43,983 nucleotides of DNA, taken from Paucimonas sp. Lineage in GTDB: Bacteria; Pseudomonadota; Gammaproteobacteria; Pseudomonadales; Pseudomonadaceae. Of the stretch, positions 38,792 to 43,983 are shown piece by piece. Under the pieces are notes generated by a model. The model ran no database searches, was not told the origin of the DNA, and saw nothing but the letters and a program-made list of their open reading frames with translations. The position numbers and the translations under genes are program-made. Position 1 is the first letter of the stretch. Each line of letters starts with the position of its first letter. The DNA lies in contig JAIRVG010000083.1 in the NCBI GenBank assembly GCA_031253995.1, positions 1 through 43,983 on the forward strand, written 5' to 3'.

Positions 38792-40060
38792 TTACAGCGT
38801 CGCCTTTACCTGCAACCCCACCACCAGCGCATTGTCGATATCAGTCCCGGAGAACGCCCCCGGCTCCATGATGTACTGCACATCCGGCCGCAGCACCAGC
38901 CACGGCGTGGCCTGGTAGCCATAGCTCAGCTCCACCAGGCGCTCGGCATTGCCCAGGCTCGGGAACTCTTCGCCATTGGCCAGCGCGGCGTTTTCCTGCA
39001 CTTCGCGGCTGCGCGGGTTGGGCACGGCGCGGCCGAAACCAAGCGCCACGGTATCAGCCGGACGGCTGGCGAACGGCTGCTTGAGCACCACCCCCACGCC
39101 GTACCACTTGCTGAACGGCGACGCCGCCGAACTGGCGGCCGACGCCTGGCCGAACACATGCAGTTGCTGCCCCGGCAGATCGCTGGCCTGCCACACGGCC
39201 TGGTCCAGCAGCAGGTAGTGACCGCCACGGCCGGCGACCTCTTCGTCGCTGCCGATGCGCTTGGCGTCGGAGCTGTCGTAGTACCAGCCCACCTTGTACT
39301 CGCCCGGCAGCCCGTCGAGCTTCTTGTAGATCAACTCCACCGGCACCACGGTCCCGGTCTTGTGCTTGGGCGTGACATGCCAGGCGCGACTGGAGTTGCC
39401 GTTGCTTTCCGGGTCCACGGCAAAGGCCGCCACGCGCAGCTGCCAGGCCGGGTCGAAGCTGTACTTCAGCCGCACGCCAAGCCGCGCATTGGGGTAGTTG
39501 GTCCAGCCGCTGCCGCCGGACATGTTCAGCGGATGCCCGCAGAAACCGGCGTTCATGAAGTTGCACAGGATGCCGCTGTCGAGGCCGCCCAGGTCGTTGC
39601 CCATGGACATGTAGCCGAGCTTGACGTCCAGCGCGGGGGTGAACAGCGTGCGCTCGTAGCTGAGTTCGGTAAGGCGGGTGTACAGGCCACCGTAGTTTTC
39701 CTGCAACGGCAGGCGGTTGCCCACCAGGTCGCCGGAGCCGTCATTGCCGCGGCGGTCGTTGATGGTCAGCTGGACCACGCCGGCATTCTCGCTCTGCAGC
39801 AGTTTCTCCAGGTCGAAGCGCACGCCGAGCTTGAGGTTCTGCGAATAGCGCGCCGAGCGCTTGAGGCCGCCGTCGGCGTTGTACACGGTCTCGCCGCTGT
39901 AGTCGCCGGTGAAGCGGATGCCGTCGGCATCGAGCTGGTGGCGCAGGCCGCCCCAGTCACCGGTCAGGGTCGAGTCGTCGAAGGAGGCGGCGCAGGCGAG
40001 GGCAGGTGCCAGGCAAGCGCCCAGCAGCGCCAGGGGAAGGTAACGCGGGTAAACAGGCAT
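38792..40060 (-). CDS. oprB: Carbohydrate-selective porin OprB
   Basis: The 422-residue outer-membrane protein has a signal peptide (cleaved near ALACAASF), the family opening STLTGDWGGLRHQLDADGIR and a beta-strand-rich body ending VGLQVKATL. OprB porins admit glucose and related sugars. The ATG at 40060 begins the signal peptide; a longer frame from 40120 has no signal character. It lies 56 bases after gcd on the same strand, an arrangement known in Pseudomonas, so glucose entry and periplasmic oxidation are probably expressed together. Confidence 0.92.
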   Translation of the reverse strand: MPVYPRYLPLALLGACLAPALACAASFDDSTLTGDWGGLRHQLDADGIRFTGDYSGETVYNADGGLKRSARYSQNLKLGVRFDLEKLLQSENAGVVQLTINDRRGNDGSGDLVGNRLPLQENYGGLYTRLTELSYERTLFTPALDVKLGYMSMGNDLGGLDSGILCNFMNAGFCGHPLNMSGGSGWTNYPNARLGVRLKYSFDPAWQLRVAAFAVDPESNGNSSRAWHVTPKHKTGTVVPVELIYKKLDGLPGEYKVGWYYDSSDAKRIGSDEEVAGRGGHYLLLDQAVWQASDLPGQQLHVFGQASAASSAASPFSKWYGVGVVLKQPFASRPADTVALGFGRAVPNPRSREVQENAALANGEEFPSLGNAERLVELSYGYQATPWLVLRPDVQYIMEPGAFSGTDIDNALVVGLQVKATL

Positions 40061-40116
40061 GTCGGTATTTCCGGGATAAAGCGAGCGCCCGCCACGAAGG
40101 CGGGCGCTGGAGGGGA

Positions 40117-42534
40117 TCAAGGCAGGGCGTAGGCGATCACGTAGTCACCGCGATCGGTGGACTGGCGGGCACCACCGGCGGTGATGACCACGTACTGCTT
40201 GCCGGTCTTCGGCGACACGTAGGTCATCGGGCCGCCCTGGCTGCCGACTGGCAGGCGGGCTTTCCAGATTTCCTTGCCGTTGCCGCTGTCGAAGGCGCGC
40301 AGGTAGAAGTCCTGGGTACCGGCGATGAACACCAGGCCACCCTGGGTCGACAGGGTGCCACCGAGGGTCGGCAGGCCGATCGGCAGCGGCAGGTGCATGC
40401 GGATGCCCAGGGGACCGGTGTCTTCCACGGTACCCACCGGCACCTGCCAGGCGACCTGGCGGGTCTTCATGTCGATGGCGGTCAGGGTGCCGTACGGCGG
40501 CGCCTGGCACGGAATGCCGGCCACCGACAGGAAGCGGTTCTTGTTCACCGCATACGGCGTGCCTTTCAGCGGCACCGCGCCCATGCCGGTGTTCAGCGCC
40601 TCGCCACCACCGGCGGCCTGGCCCTTGTTCGCCGACGGGATCATCTGGATCCACAGGCCCAGGCGCATGTCGTTGACGAAGATGAAGCCATGCACCGGAT
40701 CGGTGGACAGGCTGCCCCAGTTCATGCCGCCCAGGGAGCCCGGGAAGCTCAGCGACAGGTCAGTGCCCGGCGCGGTGTACAGGCCGTCGTAGCGCATCTT
40801 CTTGAAGTCGATACGGCACAGCAGCTGGTCATACGGGGTGGCGCCCCACATGTCCGACTCGGTCAGGGTCTGTGCGCCGATCTGCGGCATGCCCACGGAC
40901 TTGGGCTGGGTCTTGGAATACTGCTCGTCCGGGATGCCCGCGGCCTTGACCGGCACTTCCTCGACCTTGGTCAGCGGCTGCCCGGTGGCGCGGTCCAGCA
41001 CGAAGATCTGCCCGGCCTTGGTGCCGATCACCAGGGCGGGAACGGTGCTGCCGTCGTCCTTGGTGAAGTCGATCAGGCTCGGCTGCATCGGCAGGTCGAA
41101 GTCCCAGAGGTCGTTGTGCACGGTCTGGTAGACCCACTTCTCGGCGCCGGTGCTGGCGTCGACGGCGAGCACCGAGGCGCCGTACTTGTGGTTCAGCGCG
41201 GTACGCTCGGCACCGTAGATGTCGGTGGACGAACTGCCCATCGGCAGGAACACGGTGTTCATCGCCGCGTCGTAGGACATCGGCGCCCAGCTGTTCGGCG
41301 TGCTGCGCACGTAGGTGCTGCCGTCGGCCGGCGATTGCTTGTCTTCCGGGTTGCCCGGGTCGAAGGCCCAGCGCATGGCGCCGGTGATGACGTCGAAGCC
41401 GCGGATCACGCCGCCGGGCATGTCGGTCTGCACGTTGTCGGCAACACGACCGCCGACCACCACGGTGGTGCCGGCCATCAGCGGCGCCGAGGACAGCTGG
41501 TAGTAGGAGTCCGGCACGTCACCGAGACCGGCTTTCAGGTCGACCTGGCCGTTGTTGCCGAAGCCCTGGCAGAACTCGCCGGTGTCGGCGTCCACCGCGA
41601 TCAGGCGGGCGTCGATGGTGTTGGTCAGCAGGCGACGTTGGCAGTTGGCACCGGCCGGTACGGCGGCGGCGATCACTTGCGAGCTGTTCGGCTGGCTTGG
41701 CTGCACCACCGGCTGGGTGGCGTCGAAATAGGCCATGCCACGGCAACGCTGCCAGACCTTGGACTGGGCGTTGATCTCGTTCTTCCACAGCTCCTTGCCG
41801 CTGTCGGCGTCGAGCGCGATCAGGTTGTTGTGCGGGGTGCAGATGAACACCTTGTTGCCGATCTGCAGCGGGGTCAGCTGGTCTTCCGCGCCGTTGCCGT
41901 CGCTGAGGGCGACGTCACCGGTGTGGTAGGTCCAGGCCACTTGCAGCTTGCCGACCGTGTCGCGGTTGATCTGGTCCAGCGCGGCGAAGCGGCTGCCGCC
42001 TTCGGTGTTGCCGTAGTGGGCCCAGTCCTTTTGTGCGTTGGCCGGATCGACCTTGGTCAGGCCAGGGCCCTTGCCCGTGGCCGGCACGCTCGGGTGGGGG
42101 AGGAACATGTTGACCACCGCCACGACCACGGCGATCGCCAGCACCCCGGCGATGCCGTAGGCACCGCGACCGGCGCTGGCGCCAGCGGCGCGCTTGAGCG
42201 TCGGGTAGACCAGAGCCACCACCACACCGATCACGCTGAACATGAACAGGCGCGAGAACATCGGCCAGAAGCTGCGGTCGGTGTCGGCCAGGGCCCAGAC
42301 GGCGGTGCCGACCAGGAAGGCCGCGTACAGCCAGGCACCGGCCGGCTTGCGCAGCGCGATCAGGATGCCGGCGATGGCCATGGCGGCGCCGCCGATCAGG
42401 AAGTACCAACTGCCGCCCAGAGTGGTCAGGCGTACACCGCCCGCAGCCAGGGCCAGGCCGAGCAGGGCGACGATCACGCCCAGCCCGATCAGGATGAATT
42501 TGCTTAGGCCAGAGGCCTGAGGTTGAGGGGTCAT
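40117..42534 (-). CDS. gcd: Membrane-bound PQQ-dependent glucose dehydrogenase
   Basis: The 805-residue quinoprotein oxidises glucose to glucono-lactone on the periplasmic face and passes electrons to ubiquinone. The N-terminal 150 residues form about five membrane helices. The rest is the eight-bladed PQQ domain, with repeated blade motifs such as WKARLPVGSQGGPMTYVSPK near the C-terminus. Length matches E. coli Gcd (about 796). PQQ synthesis genes are not in the window. It is followed by oprB. Upstream, the palindrome at 42576 and the terminator at 42616 set it apart from the accessory genes. Confidence 0.96.
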   Translation of the reverse strand: MTPQPQASGLSKFILIGLGVIVALLGLALAAGGVRLTTLGGSWYFLIGGAAMAIAGILIALRKPAGAWLYAAFLVGTAVWALADTDRSFWPMFSRLFMFSVIGVVVALVYPTLKRAAGASAGRGAYGIAGVLAIAVVVAVVNMFLPHPSVPATGKGPGLTKVDPANAQKDWAHYGNTEGGSRFAALDQINRDTVGKLQVAWTYHTGDVALSDGNGAEDQLTPLQIGNKVFICTPHNNLIALDADSGKELWKNEINAQSKVWQRCRGMAYFDATQPVVQPSQPNSSQVIAAAVPAGANCQRRLLTNTIDARLIAVDADTGEFCQGFGNNGQVDLKAGLGDVPDSYYQLSSAPLMAGTTVVVGGRVADNVQTDMPGGVIRGFDVITGAMRWAFDPGNPEDKQSPADGSTYVRSTPNSWAPMSYDAAMNTVFLPMGSSSTDIYGAERTALNHKYGASVLAVDASTGAEKWVYQTVHNDLWDFDLPMQPSLIDFTKDDGSTVPALVIGTKAGQIFVLDRATGQPLTKVEEVPVKAAGIPDEQYSKTQPKSVGMPQIGAQTLTESDMWGATPYDQLLCRIDFKKMRYDGLYTAPGTDLSLSFPGSLGGMNWGSLSTDPVHGFIFVNDMRLGLWIQMIPSANKGQAAGGGEALNTGMGAVPLKGTPYAVNKNRFLSVAGIPCQAPPYGTLTAIDMKTRQVAWQVPVGTVEDTGPLGIRMHLPLPIGLPTLGGTLSTQGGLVFIAGTQDFYLRAFDSGNGKEIWKARLPVGSQGGPMTYVSPKTGKQYVVITAGGARQSTDRGDYVIAYALP

Positions 42535-42575
42535 GCCAGGTATCTCGCTGTGTGAATGCGGAGGCGATTATACGC

Positions 42576-42587
42576 TTAGCTAGCTAA
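42576..42587. promoter_or_regulatory. Short palindrome upstream of gcd
   Basis: TTAGCTAGCTAA is a perfect 12-base palindrome 42 bases upstream of the gcd start, in an AT-rich promoter-like stretch (ATTATACGCTTAGC). It could be an operator; I cannot name a regulator, and it does not match the PtxS palindrome TGAAACCGGTTTCA. Confidence 0.35.
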
Positions 42588-42615
42588 TTAACCAGATAGT
42601 TCAAAGGTCGAATGT

Positions 42616-42646
42616 GAAAAAGCCGACGTGGGTTGTCGGGATTTTT
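42616..42646. terminator. Bidirectional terminator between gcd and the accessory genes
   Basis: CCGAC (42623-42627) pairs with GTCGG (42635-42639). On the minus strand it is followed by CTTTTTC, and on the plus strand by GATTTTTC. It should stop transcripts from the accessory gene before gcd. The remainder of the 329-base gap between gcd and that gene (42535-42863) holds no credible gene. Confidence 0.75.
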
Positions 42647-42863
42647 CTGATTTGAGCGTAGCTGGTGAAGCGGCGCCAGATGGGGAATACGCATGTGAGC
42701 GGTACGGTGTATCTGGCCAGGGCGGATGGGGAGCGTTGAGGGGATATGCAGGCGTCGGGCCATGCACAGGTGGAATTCGGGTTTAACCCGCAGGCGGACG
42801 GGGCGGATTGATTTCTGCCCCTTGTTCAGATTCAGTTTCGTAGGAAAGGGTATTGCGACTCAG

Positions 42864-43637
42864 TCAAAAACTCTTACCGAATGTGCTTGTTGGTTTTGCC
42901 TTTTTGGCTTCAAGTGCTTTCTTCTTTTCGAGTTCAACGAGCCGCAATTTTTGCAACTCTAGAGTCTGAACAAATTTTCTGAGCTCCCTGAGCTGTCCAC
43001 CCGGCCAGAAAAGTCCGCTGGGACTTGCGATTGCCGCGTTAATTGGCAAGCTGTCACCGCCGTCGCCCTTCTTTTTCGCGAGCAAGTTCAGGTAATCTGC
43101 CATTTCCGCCAGATCAAGGCCTTTCTCGGCACCATAGAAAACCTCACGAAGCGGCGCAGACTGCTTACGTAGCTGCTTGGCAACTGGCTCACGTGTGAAG
43201 GCTGGATATGAGATGCAGTTCAGCTGAATATCATGCACAGGGATAATTGATTCAATTTTCTTGAGCCCTGACCTTCGCGGGTGGGGGAACACCAGGAAGT
43301 GCCCAAGCTCAGCTTTCTCCGTAAGGTCAGGATCGCCAGTATCTTTGTTGCAGGCTTCGCTGATTACGGTATACATGTCCTTTTCTCGCTCCTTGTCCAA
43401 GCCTGACAATGTCGCCTTGAACTCCAGAAGAAAGTAACGATCGTCTTGCGATGCAAGAACATCCCCAACAGCACTCTCAGCATTGCCATCAAACTTCAGC
43501 AACAGGCCAGGCGTCTGGGCAAGCTCTGTTCGGTTCAGCGCCTCATTTGAGACCCGTTCAATCCATTGCATGTCCCGAAATGCCAGGATCAGTGTGTCCT
43601 CCCACGGTCTTTCATGTTTAGCTTGTGCGTTGCTCAT
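42864..43637 (-). CDS. Unknown protein with possible PD-(D/E)XK nuclease core
   Basis: The 257-residue protein is not a family I recognise. The segment GDVLASQDDRYFLLEFKA (residues 58-75) has Asp59 followed by Glu72-x-Lys74 on a hydrophobic strand, the pattern of PD-(D/E)XK nucleases; Glu54 could be a further ligand. The C-terminus (about 220-257) is a lysine-rich coiled-coil-like tail (ELEKKKALEAKKAKP). Base composition is clearly lower in G+C than in the neighbouring gcd gene, which suggests recent transfer. The ATG at 43637 has only a weak ribosome site. A role in DNA defence is possible but rests only on the motif and the foreign composition. Confidence 0.6.
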   Translation of the reverse strand: MSNAQAKHERPWEDTLILAFRDMQWIERVSNEALNRTELAQTPGLLLKFDGNAESAVGDVLASQDDRYFLLEFKATLSGLDKEREKDMYTVISEACNKDTGDPDLTEKAELGHFLVFPHPRRSGLKKIESIIPVHDIQLNCISYPAFTREPVAKQLRKQSAPLREVFYGAEKGLDLAEMADYLNLLAKKKGDGGDSLPINAAIASPSGLFWPGGQLRELRKFVQTLELQKLRLVELEKKKALEAKKAKPTSTFGKSF

Positions 43638-43736
43638 ATACTCGCTCTGGTTTTCCGGATGTAGTTGTTCGGCCTTGTTGCTTGGTCAGCGAATTGTGTC
43701 TTGCGCTGTGAATCCTGGCTCTCTATCTATCGCTAG

Positions 43737-43982
43737 TTATCCTGACGTTTGGGAGTGCTTCATTTGTTTCTTGGCCAGCCAGCCTTCCAGCGTCATCTCC
43801 CAGATCTCCTTCACCATCTCTCCTGAAACGAACCGACCATCTTGCGTTGCCACCAGGCGCATTTCCTCATGCACTGAAACCTTGCGGGAAGCCTCGTTCT
43901 TCACTGCTTTCGGCACTTGCATCACCGTCCGCTCAAGTATCTGGAACCAGTATTGATTGACCACCTCACAAGCCTCCCGCAT
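43737..43982 (-). CDS. Unknown protein, incomplete at the right edge
   Basis: At least 81 residues are encoded, ending at the TAA-side position 43737. The frame is open to the window edge, so the ATG at 43982 may be internal. The sequence is helical and mixed charged (ASRKVSVHEEMRLVATQDGR, VKEIWEMTLEGWLAKKQMKH), with no motif I recognise. It has the same low G+C as the next gene and lies 99 bases upstream of it on the same strand, so both may be one accessory operon. Confidence 0.55.
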   Translation of the reverse strand: MREACEVVNQYWFQILERTVMQVPKAVKNEASRKVSVHEEMRLVATQDGRFVSGEMVKEIWEMTLEGWLAKKQMKHSQTSG

Positions 43983-43983
43983 G

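Noticed and set aside
40006..42507. Plus-strand open frame of 833 codons opposite gcd.
   Set aside because: It mirrors the gcd codon pattern, is rich in H, G, V and R, and has no domain. High-G+C third positions explain it.
42584..42763. Minus-strand frame of about 59 codons between the nuclease-like gene and gcd.
   Set aside because: It runs through the bidirectional terminator hairpin, lacks a good ribosome site and has proline/arginine-rich composition typical of noise.

Overview
The window looks like chromosome of a Pseudomonas, most likely from the P. fluorescens or P. putida lineages. The reasons are the high G+C, the Pseudomonas-type REP elements built on GTGGGAGCTGGCTTGCCAGC, a gcd-oprB pair, and PchR/YbtA-type and other AraC regulators. 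I see no rRNA, tRNA, CRISPR array or transposase. All family calls were made by reading the translations, without database searches.

Region 1 (1-17.1 kb) is a nitrogen and methylated-amine block. A long minus-strand gene train encodes the whole route from trimethylamine to monomethylamine. It comprises dimethylamine monooxygenase subunits (DmmA, DmmB, DmmC and a GcvT-like DmmD), formyl-THF deformylase (PurU), trimethylamine monooxygenase (Tmm) and TMAO demethylase (Tdm). The train continues into a soluble PAS/chemoreceptor-tip protein, an ammonium-type channel and an unlisted 59-residue membrane protein. A divergent LuxR-HTH/PAS regulator sits at its head. To the left are a second ammonium channel with a convincing sigma-54 promoter and NtrC-type site, an SMR transporter, a halovibrin-like lipoprotein and an orphan ABC binding protein. 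Two 108-bp inverted copies of one repeat lie at the two edges of this block.

Region 2 (17.2-25.2 kb) is iron uptake. It holds a siderophore receptor, an RhtX/FptX-type MFS permease, a FyuA-like receptor, a YbtA/PchR-like AraC regulator and a flavin monooxygenase. The receptor and monooxygenase promoters share one design: a Fur-type palindrome, then two tandem GATCGCGCGC motifs, then the gene. No siderophore synthesis genes are present, so this looks like uptake and processing of a foreign siderophore.

Region 3 (25.2-38.6 kb) is a catabolic cluster of unknown substrate. It has two GMC oxidoreductases, two Old Yellow Enzymes, two SnoaL-like proteins, an EthD protein, an MFS permease, an outer-membrane channel, a quinone-oxidoreductase-like MDR enzyme, an arginase-fold hydrolase and two related AraC regulators. 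Three promoters in this region carry the same 21-bp-phased tandem motif, (C/T)TGGC(G/A/C) followed by CCAA/CAA. This suggests that almost the whole region is one AraC regulon.

Region 4 (38.6-44 kb) has the periplasmic glucose oxidation pair oprB-gcd. Beyond a bidirectional terminator is a lower-G+C accessory segment with a candidate PD-(D/E)XK nuclease and an incomplete gene running off the right end.
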